In this document: piece by piece, positions 24,752 to 32,030 of the stretch
Layout: each line of letters begins with the position of its first letter
Numbering within the stretch: the stretch's first letter is position 1
Assembly (NCBI GenBank): GCA_964596695.1
Contig: CAZQVE010000001.1
Coordinates: 62,001 to 126,000 of the forward strand
From: UBA2112 sp964596695
GTDB lineage: Bacteria > Patescibacteriota > Saccharimonadia > Saccharimonadales > Saccharimonadaceae
Direction: 5' to 3'
Length of the DNA: 64,000 nt
Notes under the pieces: generated by a model
Databases searched by the model: none
Told to the model about the DNA's origin: nothing
The model's input: the letters and a program-made list of their open reading frames with translations, nothing else
Position numbers and translations under genes: made by a program

Positions 24752-24934
24752 GCTACTGTCGCCCTCCCTGATTTTTCACTACAAATCCAGCAAAGCCGAC
24801 ACGGGTCGGCGAGAATGTCTTAGCAGAGGCGCGCAGCAGATCTGCGCAAGATGTTCGCACGGAAAACAGCAATTTTCCCTGTTTCACCTACCCCCGCTAT
24901 ACGTTAATTTACCCCTCCTCAAGGGCCTGAGATA
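24752..24934 (-). other. Long structured leader of the tail-fibre-like operon
   Basis: Between the promoter (24935-24963) and the start codon lie about 180 bases without an open frame. They can form several hairpins, for example GCCGAC/GTCGGC near 24798-24813 and GGAAAA/TTTTCC near 24859-24876. I recognise no riboswitch class. Confidence 0.45.
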
Positions 24935-24963
24935 AGTATACGCTTTTATAAGCTTGAGAACAA
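24935..24963 (-). promoter_or_regulatory. Promoter of the tail-fibre-like operon
   Basis: TTGTTC (minus strand, 24958-24963), 17-bp spacer, TATACT (24935-24940). Confidence 0.65.
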
Positions 24964-24979
24964 TGATAATCGTGCAGAT

Positions 24980-25183
24980 TTAACTGCCAAAAGTACGTGA
25001 GCCAAAACCATGTGCGGGCTGCGAAGGCTTGCGTGTATCCGGACGAGCTGGCGCGGGATGCTCGCGCATGACATAGGTAAGAAAATTATTGACACCGAAC
25101 AGAGAGATAAACGCAAGTGCGAACAAACGCAGGAACTCCTTGCGAGTCATTGGTTTTGACAGTAACTCCTTGAACGGCAACAT
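24980..25183 (-). CDS. Small membrane protein with Tat-like N-terminal motif
   Basis: A 67-residue protein. MTRKEFLRLFALAFISLFG resembles a twin-arginine signal in which the second Arg is Lys (T-R-K-x-F-L) followed by a hydrophobic helix; the C-terminal 30 residues are Pro/Arg-rich. The start may be the first Met (25183) or the Met at 25150, which has AAGGAG 15 bases upstream. tatA and tatC are 4-5 kb away on the same strand. Function unknown. Confidence 0.55.
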   Translation of the reverse strand: MLPFKELLSKPMTRKEFLRLFALAFISLFGVNNFLTYVMREHPAPARPDTRKPSQPAHGFGSRTFGS

Positions 25184-25226
25184 CTGTCATAGACTATAGA
25201 TCAAAATAAGCATAAGGGCAATCCCA

Positions 25227-26030
25227 CTAGAGGAACAGTGCGACCAAGACCAGGATCAGACCAACTATCCGTCCAGCGCGGCCAAGCAGCCGTGCGCGCT
25301 TAGCAGCGGGCATATCCGGCCACGTCCGAACCACAAAAGATAGCTTGCTCATCCGTTGCAACAACCGAGGCGTCAAGCCCACTATGAGCAGGTACATTCC
25401 TATTGTTACGACAATAAGCCTATCAAGCGGTATACCCTTGGTATGCCCCTGACTGCCGGTATCGATATTAAGCCACGCAGCAAGTCCCTTGAGCGGCTCT
25501 ACAATCCTCTCTAACAGACTAGGACCATTCCCCGAGTCCTGTGTGTCTACGTCGTCGCCCACCATCACGCCACCAGCGGTTGTCGGCGTATCTGTACCCG
25601 TTGACGGCTCCTGAGGTGGCGGCGTATATGTGACAACGGCGGAAGCCGTACCATTAGAGCCAGCACAAACATTCAGTGCTGTTACGGTAATTGTATGCGT
25701 ACCAGGAGATACCTTTACCGAATCAGAAAACGTCGTCTGTCCTACAGACAATGGAATAACGCTATCGAACATGTCATCTATTCGTACCTCGATCTGATTA
25801 GCCTGAGTCACCGTTCCGCTAACCGGTACCGTCGCGTTGACCACGACGCTATCGCTCACCGGATGCTCAAGCGCTACCGTGGACGTGTCCGTGCAGATTG
25901 TCGCTCCCACGGCCGTTTGTGCGGCGGCCAATGGAGCTATACTTATAGCACCGACAGCGGACACTACCAAAAACAATACCGCGAAGAGGAGGCTTGTCCC
26001 ACTATTTTTTGCGACGACGCGTAACCGCAT
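25227..26030 (-). CDS. Exported Ig-like protein with C-terminal membrane segments
   Basis: A 267-residue protein. Signal peptide (about 1-38, ending AAAQ), an extracytoplasmic Ig/cadherin-like beta domain (about 55-135: VSGTVTQANQIEVRIDD, SPGTHTITVTALNVCAG), a Pro/Thr linker, a helical segment, and two hydrophobic segments near 205-222 and 250-267. It overlaps the upstream DUF916-like gene by 29 bases, so the two are co-translated. Probably part of the exported-protein complex of this cluster; function unknown. Confidence 0.7.
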   Translation of the reverse strand: MRLRVVAKNSGTSLLFAVLFLVVSAVGAISIAPLAAAQTAVGATICTDTSTVALEHPVSDSVVVNATVPVSGTVTQANQIEVRIDDMFDSVIPLSVGQTTFSDSVKVSPGTHTITVTALNVCAGSNGTASAVVTYTPPPQEPSTGTDTPTTAGGVMVGDDVDTQDSGNGPSLLERIVEPLKGLAAWLNIDTGSQGHTKGIPLDRLIVVTIGMYLLIVGLTPRLLQRMSKLSFVVRTWPDMPAAKRARLLGRAGRIVGLILVLVALFL

Positions 26031-26931
26031 ATACGCCTCCGATAAAGACTATAATCACTAAAGCAATCGGTAGATATCTTGGCATCATCAGTACATAACC
26101 ATCTGATCGTATCGTCTTATCAAGAAACTTCTGCTCGATTTCTACCTTATATAAACCAAACCATGGAGCCGATTGCCACTGCCTATCGATTGTCCGCGTC
26201 GTACCCGGCAAAACCTCGTAGCTCGCAACTGATCTATGCTTGACGTTACCAAGTGTGTCTCGCACGGTCAGCGTGACAGCATCGGTAAAGTGCGTGTTGC
26301 CGGTATTTTTGACATCAACCGTTGTTGTGAGGGGTGGTTGCAGCTGCCAAAACGGAATCGAACTTCCGGTGGCGTCACCATCTAGCGTAACCTTGCCGTT
26401 CACCGTGGCATAGATAATCGTGCCGACACGTTTTTTACGGATAACCGAGTTGCCGGACACCTTTTGATCCGCAGGTGGCTGCACCTCAGCGAATATGACA
26501 CCATAATGTCCGCCCGGAGCCACTCCTTCAGGCACATGTACCGAGAACTTGATATACTCCGTCGCACCAGCCTTAATATGGTATTTCGTTTCAGGGAATT
26601 GCACCCATCCATACAGGTCAGAGTTCTTGGTTGCCGTCGTAAAATCTGGACTATCATACTGATTATTATCGATAGAGTACGGCCGAGCATATACCAAAAA
26701 ATCATAATCCGTAGAGCCATCGTTAACGACCGTTAACTCGTCTTCGATCGTCTTGCCGGCATCAATCGTATACTTGCGGCTCGTTGGCGACAAGGTGATA
26801 CTTTCACGTTCGTTATTAGCTTGCGCGTGTGCGGCAGGAGTTGGGATAACCATCATCGCAAAAGCGACAAGGACAAGAAACAAGCTTTTCAGCTTCATAC
26901 CATGCCGATAATTTCTTACGCGAGTGAGCAT
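26002..26931 (-). CDS. DUF916-like exported protein, membrane anchored
   Basis: A 309-residue protein. Signal peptide in the first 38 residues ending AHAQA, then two beta-sandwich domains: one with ITLSPTSRKYTIDAGKTIEDELTVVNDG and the conserved PEGVAPGGHYGVIFAEV, a second near DVKNTGNTHFTDAVTLTVRD; a C-terminal helix and RRRKK tail. This is the architecture of DUF916 proteins, which in Gram-positives accompany WxL proteins. A shorter start at 26898 (MKLKSLFL) is possible; AGAGAGGA lies upstream of the longer one. Confidence 0.75.
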   Translation of the reverse strand: MLTRVRNYRHGMKLKSLFLVLVAFAMMVIPTPAAHAQANNERESITLSPTSRKYTIDAGKTIEDELTVVNDGSTDYDFLVYARPYSIDNNQYDSPDFTTATKNSDLYGWVQFPETKYHIKAGATEYIKFSVHVPEGVAPGGHYGVIFAEVQPPADQKVSGNSVIRKKRVGTIIYATVNGKVTLDGDATGSSIPFWQLQPPLTTTVDVKNTGNTHFTDAVTLTVRDTLGNVKHRSVASYEVLPGTTRTIDRQWQSAPWFGLYKVEIEQKFLDKTIRSDGYVLMMPRYLPIALVIIVFIGGVYAVTRRRKK

Positions 26932-26967
26932 GCGTCTCTATGTCCTCTCTTGTTATACTCCGTATAA

Positions 26968-27576
26968 TTACGATTTGGTTGTCGCCGTATAGGTGACAGA
27001 ATCGGTATAGGTACCTGGCGCCTGTCCGATATTCGCCTTAGCGGCGTACCACACCTCAGTCTCGTCATTGTTGGCGGTACCAGTCGTCGATGCTATGGTA
27101 GCAGCCGAACCGGTCGCAGGAACCCCGGCCCATTTTGAGGTCGCACCTACCTTGTTCGTCTCACTGGTATATGTAGTGTCGAAGCCTCCAAGTCCAGCGA
27201 CGGCATAACCCCACTCGCCAGACGACAGGGCTGCCGGAGTTGTCTGGTTAGCCGAACTGGCACCAAAAGTATTGCCTCCGTTTGCCAGGTTTGTCGTCGC
27301 ATCGGCATCCGCGAGCGTCAGAGTGTAACCAGCCGCCACGTTCGTACTTACCTTCACGTGATCCGTACCGTTACTCTGAACACCGCTTGCCGTCGGAGTA
27401 AGGTTGAACGTTACTTCACCGTCTGTCGTCAGAGTAATCACGCCGCTTACGTTAACATTAATCGTCGTGTTAGCATTAGCACTAAAGGCAGACGCAGCCA
27501 CTGGAGACAGCGTAATGGCGGTAACTAACATCACCGCGCCAAGCACTTTTAACTTCTGCGTTCGACGTATCCTCAT
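26968..27576 (-). CDS. Exported WxL-like or pilin-like subunit
   Basis: A 202-residue protein with GGGGAG before the ATG. Signal peptide with RR at residues 4-5 and cleavage near ASA (residues 27-30). The mature protein is a beta-rich domain with VSTNVAAGYTLTLADAD, SGEWGYAVAG and the terminal TYTDSVTYTATTKS, a layout seen in WxL-type surface proteins. It is followed by the DUF916-like gene 37 bases downstream. Related in pattern to 27691-28221, which lies divergently. Confidence 0.7.
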   Translation of the reverse strand: MRIRRTQKLKVLGAVMLVTAITLSPVAASAFSANANTTINVNVSGVITLTTDGEVTFNLTPTASGVQSNGTDHVKVSTNVAAGYTLTLADADATTNLANGGNTFGASSANQTTPAALSSGEWGYAVAGLGGFDTTYTSETNKVGATSKWAGVPATGSAATIASTTGTANNDETEVWYAAKANIGQAPGTYTDSVTYTATTKS

Positions 27577-27677
27577 GGCTCCCCGTTTCCATCTTTCTCA
27601 CGTAGTGATGTTTTATATACTACTTGCTTCCATGTTGTCAGACCATAAGCAAAATGTCAAGCATCTGTAGTATTTGT

Positions 27678-27683
27678 TATAAT
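27678..27683 (+). promoter_or_regulatory. Extended -10 of pilin-like gene
   Basis: TGT-TATAAT, 7 bases before the ATG at 27691; no Shine-Dalgarno sequence. Confidence 0.6.
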
Positions 27684-27690
27684 TTTTACC

Positions 27691-28221
27691 ATGAAGAGAA
27701 GCGTTTTAATAGCAGTACTCTGTTGCGCAATCATCCCAACAGTTGTCTCGGCGCAACCATTTGGGACAGGTATCTTTAATGCGGATGTCCCGTACGGTAC
27801 AGAGACCAGTATCGCTATATCTTTGAGTGGAACAGCCAACATGGTGCTAAGCTCAAGCGGCTCGAACTTCAGTGGCACCGGCACGCAAACAGTTACCGTC
27901 ACTTCTACTGACGTCGCGGGCTATAAACTCTACGTCAATGCCTCGACAAGTACAAGCTTGTCCAACGGTACCGACACGATCGCAGCCAGTAGCAACACCA
28001 CGCCGGGACCCCTCTCCGTGAATACATGGGGCTACAACACGACCGGTTCGACAAGCCAGTTTGTCGGCATGAAACTCTCGCAAGTACTTCTGAAAGAGGC
28101 AGACGGACCATACAAAGATGGCGACGACACTACTATTACCTATGGTTCGGTCGTCAATATATCAAAAAGTTCCGGCGCGTATTCTACTGACATCACCTAT
28201 ACCGCCGTTGGCGAGAGTTAA
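27691..28221 (+). CDS. Second exported WxL-like or pilin-like subunit
   Basis: A 176-residue protein. Signal peptide (1-21, cleavage after VSA), then a beta domain with the same landmarks as 26968-27576: TSTDVAGYKLYVNAS, NTWGYNTTGS, and terminal YSTDITYTAVGES. Its stop overlaps the stop of the convergent DUF916-like gene by 4 bases. The message is probably leaderless (TATAAT 7 bases upstream). Confidence 0.7.
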   Translation: MKRSVLIAVLCCAIIPTVVSAQPFGTGIFNADVPYGTETSIAISLSGTANMVLSSSGSNFSGTGTQTVTVTSTDVAGYKLYVNASTSTSLSNGTDTIAASSNTTPGPLSVNTWGYNTTGSTSQFVGMKLSQVLLKEADGPYKDGDDTTITYGSVVNISKSSGAYSTDITYTAVGES

Positions 28222-29090
28222 CGCTCCTTTGGCTTGAAGTGGCGACGGACAAGACTCCATAGCAGTCCACCGGCAATAACCAACACGGCGACCGCCGCCA
28301 CCGACCAGGGTGGTAAGTTAACAATATACGTCGTTTTCGAAATGGTTGTACGCGAAACAGTATCCGTATAGCCGTATATAAGCTGATATACGCCCGGCCA
28401 TAGCGGCGCATCGAGCGTTCCCTCTGTCTGTCGAACCGTACCCGGGAAAACCGTATGATCCTCAACTGTCTGTACATGGTTCCCAAAAAGATCGCTGAGT
28501 CGCACCACGAAGCGTCCATCAATATGAACGTTACCCGTATTTTTCACGTCATACGAATATGATAAGTCTTTGCCCGTCACTAACCATGGTATAGAGGCGT
28601 TCTCTACGACACCGGAACGCCGTAACCCGACACCATCGACAGTCACATAAATCGGCATAGCGACCTGCACCGTGCTAATACCACCCCCTGTCGCCATAGA
28701 GGTACTAGCAAGCACAGCGAAGTAATATCCTCCTGACGCAGCGTCTTTCGGAACAACAACATCGTAGGGTATGGCCATCTTTTGACCGGGACGCAGGTGT
28801 ATTTCCGTATTCTTTAATTTTACCCAGTCGTACGCCAAGTCACGGAATCGATAGTCGTACGAACGGTCAGTCACCGTGAATGATTTCAAACTCAGACGCA
28901 CGATTATATCCTTGGTGGTTTTATCCGCCAAGGTAAAACTGTTCGACGACGTTTTGCCGGCATGCAATGCGGCCTCTTGGCGCAATGGCGACAACGAAAG
29001 ACCCTCGTCCGCCCGCGCGGCGGCAGTTTGCCACGGGATGAGCACAGCAAGCAAGCTAAACAGTATGCTAATAATAACGATCCGGCGCAT
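28218..29090 (-). CDS. Second DUF916-like exported protein
   Basis: A 290-residue protein with signal peptide (1-27), a first beta domain LSLSPLRQEAALHAGKTSSNSFTLAD with PKDAASGGYYFAVLAS, a second domain with SYDVKNTGNVHIDGRFVVRLSDL, a C-terminal transmembrane helix (about 262-282) and basic tail RRHFKPKER. Same architecture as 26002-26931, so the cluster holds two such proteins and two candidate subunits. TATACT lies 10 bases upstream of the ATG. Confidence 0.75.
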   Translation of the reverse strand: MRRIVIISILFSLLAVLIPWQTAAARADEGLSLSPLRQEAALHAGKTSSNSFTLADKTTKDIIVRLSLKSFTVTDRSYDYRFRDLAYDWVKLKNTEIHLRPGQKMAIPYDVVVPKDAASGGYYFAVLASTSMATGGGISTVQVAMPIYVTVDGVGLRRSGVVENASIPWLVTGKDLSYSYDVKNTGNVHIDGRFVVRLSDLFGNHVQTVEDHTVFPGTVRQTEGTLDAPLWPGVYQLIYGYTDTVSRTTISKTTYIVNLPPWSVAAVAVLVIAGGLLWSLVRRHFKPKER

Positions 29091-29113
29091 AGCTACTTCA
29101 AGTATACATGCCT

Positions 29114-30199
29114 CTAGGCGACCGATGAAAAGCCGTCAAGCGACCGCCGGGGAGATGATTGGTTGCGTATTCTCTGCGGAGCAGGTCGACGAGGAACAGC
29201 CAACGCTCGAGGAGCGGGCTGGGGTCGCGGAGCGAAACCATCAAGCGAACGACTACTCCTCTGCGCCACGGTAAAACGCTGCGCGGGTATGGGTCTTTGG
29301 GCAGGTACGGCTACCGGCGCGGACGGCTCTTTGACAATCCGCTCAACGACATCTTCATCTTTAGCTGAAAGCTCTTCGAGAACCGCCGTAAGCGGCTCGT
29401 TCTTTATATCAGCCTCCTCGGTCGTAACTTTAGCGTGGCCACCTACCTTGCGTCTTACATACACAGTCAACGCGCCCAACTCGTATACAACAACGATCGG
29501 CACGGCTACGATTGCCATATTGATAGCGTCGGGTGTCGGGGTGAGTATCGCGGCGATAATCGTCGCGCCGATAATCACGTAGCCCTGCGTCGACGATAAA
29601 AAGCCCGGCTTAAGTGGCCGAACGTGATCGATAATAAAGAGTAGCAACGGCAACTGGAACAGTGCTGCAAGGCCAAGAATATACGCCACGACAAAACCGA
29701 GATATGACTCGGCGGTCAAACTTGGCGTCACGGTGTCGCCAGCAAAATTCGACAAAAAACTAATCGCTGCCGGTATAGTAACGAAATAGCCAAAGGCAGC
29801 GCCAGCTACAGCCAGCAATGCCGACAACACAATAAAGCAGGTGACGAGCTTCCGAGATGTCTCGCCTAATAACGGCTCTAAGAAACGATATAACTGATAT
29901 ATTACTACCGGAATCGTCAATAGTATGCCGAAATAAATACTCAGCGAAAATATAAAGCTGAAACCGCCTGTCGGCGTCAAATAAATCAGCTTCTCTCCAT
30001 TCAACGGCGCCATGATAATCTCGATCAGTCGGTCTTTGACCTGAAAACCAATCGCGGACGCCAGCACAAGCGCTAGGACCACCCAAGACACCCGCTTGCG
30101 CAGTTCGTAAAAATGTTCGAGAAAAGTCAGCTGTTCTGTCGAGTGACTACGCTTGCTCGGTCTCTTCTGATGTTCGCTTGGCTGTTTGTTTTCGTTCAT
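29114..30199 (-). CDS. tatC: Sec-independent translocase TatC with C-terminal extension
   Basis: A 361-residue polytopic protein, the twin-arginine signal receptor. Six hydrophobic segments between about 38 and 248, with the family landmarks FLEHFYELRKRV, FIYxLYRFLEPLL-type region (YQLYRFLEPLLGETSRK) and LTPTPDAINM. The usual length is about 250; here a charged, Pro/Arg-rich tail of about 110 residues follows (EEADIKNEPLTAVL... RRPAPQR). AAAGG precedes the ATG at 30197-30199; a GTG at 30202 is adjacent. It overlaps tatA by about 50 bases. Confidence 0.93.
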   Translation of the reverse strand: MNENKQPSEHQKRPSKRSHSTEQLTFLEHFYELRKRVSWVVLALVLASAIGFQVKDRLIEIIMAPLNGEKLIYLTPTGGFSFIFSLSIYFGILLTIPVVIYQLYRFLEPLLGETSRKLVTCFIVLSALLAVAGAAFGYFVTIPAAISFLSNFAGDTVTPSLTAESYLGFVVAYILGLAALFQLPLLLFIIDHVRPLKPGFLSSTQGYVIIGATIIAAILTPTPDAINMAIVAVPIVVVYELGALTVYVRRKVGGHAKVTTEEADIKNEPLTAVLEELSAKDEDVVERIVKEPSAPVAVPAQRPIPAQRFTVAQRSSRSLDGFAPRPQPAPRALAVPRRPAPQRIRNQSSPRRSLDGFSSVA

Positions 30200-30332
30200 C
30201 ACCTACGCCTTTGCGCAGCTCTTGCACTGATTCGCCAACGCTACGTGCCAGCTCCGGTAGTTTTTTACCACCGACCAACAGTAGAACGATCAGTAGGATG
30301 ATTATGAGTTCTGGGGTCCCTATTCCAAACAT
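30147..30332 (-). CDS. tatA: Twin-arginine translocase subunit TatA/TatE
   Basis: A 61-residue protein: N-terminal membrane helix (GTPELIIILLIVLLLVGGKKLPELARSVG) with the FG(x)GTPEL start and the KKLPELAR hinge typical of TatA/E, then an amphipathic charged helix. GAGGAAGAC before the ATG. Forms the pore component with TatC encoded by the overlapping next gene. Confidence 0.92.
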   Translation of the reverse strand: MFGIGTPELIIILLIVLLLVGGKKLPELARSVGESVQELRKGVGDERKQTAKRTSEETEQA

Positions 30333-30411
30333 GTCTTCCTCACTTATTTAATGTCTCTTCTATAGTATACCGTTTATGATATGGAGGCAATAGATGATGC
30401 GAAAAAAGTCG

Positions 30412-30903
30412 CTATTGCTTTGTTACACGCACCATAGCGTGTCGCAGCGGCTGACCGTGTAAGGTGTAACCTGCCTGGAGTTCTTCGGCGATAACTTCTT
30501 GTTCACCCTCTGCATCTTCATCCATCTGGATAGCCTCGTGCAGCTCAGGGTCGAACACCGTGCCGGGCTTGGCTTCAATACGCTTTACGTCCATGCCTTC
30601 CAGAGATTTTTCAAGATTCTTCACTAGTCCTGCAACGCCTTGCGCCCACTTATTGTCCGCCAAGTCCTCTGGAACATGCGCGATAGCGCGCTCGATATTA
30701 TCAATGACAGGAAGTAATTTTAATACCGCCGTCGCCTCGCCGCTCGTGCGAGCGATTTGTTTCTCTTGCTCAACACGCTTTCGATAGTTTTCAAAGTCAG
30801 CGCGCGTACGCTGCAAATCACCAGTCAGTTCATCAATCCGTTGAGCGAACTCTTCGACAGCTGGCGTTTCGTCTTGTGGTTGATTCTGCTTACCTTTTGC
30901 CAT
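30412..30903 (-). CDS. grpE: Nucleotide exchange factor GrpE
   Basis: A 163-residue protein. N-terminal coiled coil (about 15-60) with LQRTRADFENYRKRVEQEK, the beta domain with PGTVFDPELHEAIQMD and GYTLHGQPLRHAMVRVTK. Promotes ADP release from DnaK. AAGGAG lies 8 bases before the ATG. It overlaps the preceding 62-residue gene by 14 bases and is in one unit with hrcA. Confidence 0.96.
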   Translation of the reverse strand: MAKGKQNQPQDETPAVEEFAQRIDELTGDLQRTRADFENYRKRVEQEKQIARTSGEATAVLKLLPVIDNIERAIAHVPEDLADNKWAQGVAGLVKNLEKSLEGMDVKRIEAKPGTVFDPELHEAIQMDEDAEGEQEVIAEELQAGYTLHGQPLRHAMVRVTKQ

Positions 30904-31078
30904 GGTTTAACTCCTTTTCTCGTCTGCGTCTATCTATCCATCTATCAAACACTTGGCTTGTTCCTGGTTCAACAAACAGCAACCGAACAATCCAGCCGAA
31001 TGCCACGATAAAAATAGCCAGCGGAATTATGAGCCAAGCAGGCCAATCGCTAATTAAGCGCCCGATCCACTCCGCCAC
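30890..31078 (-). CDS. 62-residue membrane protein between hrcA and grpE
   Basis: GTG start overlapping the hrcA stop (TAGTG). One hydrophobic segment (about 14-34, AWLIIPLAIFIVAFGWIVRLLFV) and a basic C-terminal half (DRWIDRRRREKELNHGKR). Unknown function. Its position inside the CIRCE-controlled unit means it should be heat-inducible together with hrcA and grpE. Confidence 0.7.
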   Translation of the reverse strand: MAEWIGRLISDWPAWLIIPLAIFIVAFGWIVRLLFVEPGTSQVFDRWIDRRRREKELNHGKR

Positions 31079-31785
31079 TACAACACCTCTTCGAGCATTG
31101 CACCGGCATGACGAACCAGGCGCATGACCTTACCGTAACTCTGACGAGTCGGACCAAGTACACCAATATAGCTGTTATCGCTATACGGCGAACGGAATCG
31201 ACTAATGATAAGTGACGCACCGCTCGTCTTGCCTATCGGGTTCTCGCTACCAATGTAGACGTTCAGCGGCTCGTTGGGCGCGGCCTCGCGTAACCATGGC
31301 TCGAGGTTGTCGAGCAAGCTCGCCACGGCTTGAACATGATCACCATGCATGAACTCCGGCTGGCTGAAGAGATTGCTAATACCGTTCATATAAAGCTCAT
31401 CGCCAATGGTGGCAATGCCAAGATTGTGCGTCAACTCCACAAGGCTATCGACTGCACTGCGAATCGCGCGGTCGGCACGATTACCGTGCGTACTTACCCG
31501 TGCTTCGATGGCTCTTACACTACGGTCAAGCTGTGGCGTGGTGCCTGCCTGCGCCTCGGTAATAGTATTCACGTAAAACCGATAACCTTTGTCAGTCGGA
31601 ACCCGACCGGCGCTCGTATGAGGCTGCATAATAAAGCCCAGCTCTTCAAGCTTGGCCATCTCGCTGCGGATCGTGGCGCTTGAGACACCAAACAGCTTGG
31701 CTAGCGTCACGCTACCGACGGGTGCAGCTACTTCGGCATACTGCTCGATGATTGCTGCCAGTATCTGGATCTGCCGCTCTGTCAT
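31078..31785 (-). CDS. hrcA: Heat-inducible transcription repressor HrcA (short form)
   Basis: A 235-residue repressor of CIRCE-bearing promoters. The winged helix is clear: SVTLAKLFGVSSATIRSEMAKLEELGFIMQPHTSAGRVPTDKGYRFYV (about residues 24-70, given by its landmarks ATIRSEM and SAGRVPTDKGY). The C-terminal GAF-like part is present, but the protein is about 100 residues shorter than the usual 340. The start at 31785 is chosen because TATAAT (31792-31797) ends 6 bases upstream; the longer in-frame start lies inside the CIRCE. The gene is autoregulated by the CIRCE at 31806-31832. Confidence 0.94.
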   Translation of the reverse strand: MTERQIQILAAIIEQYAEVAAPVGSVTLAKLFGVSSATIRSEMAKLEELGFIMQPHTSAGRVPTDKGYRFYVNTITEAQAGTTPQLDRSVRAIEARVSTHGNRADRAIRSAVDSLVELTHNLGIATIGDELYMNGISNLFSQPEFMHGDHVQAVASLLDNLEPWLREAAPNEPLNVYIGSENPIGKTSGASLIISRFRSPYSDNSYIGVLGPTRQSYGKVMRLVRHAGAMLEEVL

Positions 31786-31791
31786 AGCGTT

Positions 31792-31820
31792 ATTATAGCG
31801 CGAATTTAGCACTCATGCAA
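31792..31820 (-). promoter_or_regulatory. hrcA promoter, leaderless type
   Basis: TTGCAT (minus strand, 31815-31820, in the CIRCE spacer), 17-bp spacer, TATAAT (31792-31797), 6 bases to the ATG. Confidence 0.8.
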
Positions 31821-31832
31821 CCAGAGTGCTAA
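31806..31832. promoter_or_regulatory. CIRCE operator upstream of hrcA-grpE
   Basis: TTAGCACTC (31806-31814), 9-bp spacer, GAGTGCTAA (31824-31832): exact consensus. Confidence 0.96.
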
Positions 31833-31874
31833 TCTCTGTTCTCCCCCCTGTCAAAATTATCAAAATCTTTATCG

Positions 31875-31920
31875 AATCTTATACACATTATGTCCGATCG
31901 GACATAATGTGTATAAGATT
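31875..31920. repeat. 46-bp perfect palindrome with two inverted DnaA-box-like sites
   Basis: Arms 31875-31897 and 31898-31920 are exact reverse complements with no loop. Each arm contains TTATACACA (31879-31887) or its complement (31908-31916), which fits the DnaA-box pattern TTATNCACA. It lies in the divergent region between hrcA and the kinase-like gene. No T-run follows, so a terminator is unlikely. Confidence 0.9.
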
Positions 31921-31956
31921 GTGGAATTATTGAGGGAAATTGTATGGTTCAGTAGG

Positions 31957-32017
31957 ATTCGGTAGCATTGTTCACTTCTGGTGCATTCGGTAGGATTGTT
32001 CACTTCCGGTGCATTCG
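31957..32017. repeat. 28-bp tandem repeat, about 2.2 copies
   Basis: The unit ATTCGGTAG(C/G)ATTGTTCACTTC(T/C)GGTGC repeats at 31957 and 31985 with two base differences, followed by ATTCG. The second copy supplies the -35 hexamer of the downstream gene. Confidence 0.85.
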
Positions 32018-32024
32018 TTATAAT
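31996..32024 (+). promoter_or_regulatory. Promoter of kinase-like gene, leaderless type
   Basis: TTGTTC (31996-32001), 17-bp spacer, TATAAT (32019-32024), 6 bases to the ATG at 32031. Confidence 0.75.
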
Positions 32025-32030
32025 TCGTAT

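Noticed and set aside
31875..31920. Replication origin
   Set aside because: Only two DnaA-like boxes, no dnaA, dnaN or AT-rich unwinding region beside it; kept as a palindrome of unknown role.
31875..31920. Intrinsic terminator
   Set aside because: No loop and no T-run on either side; flanking genes are divergent, so no terminator is needed here.
31957..32017. CRISPR array
   Set aside because: Only two contiguous repeat copies without spacers.
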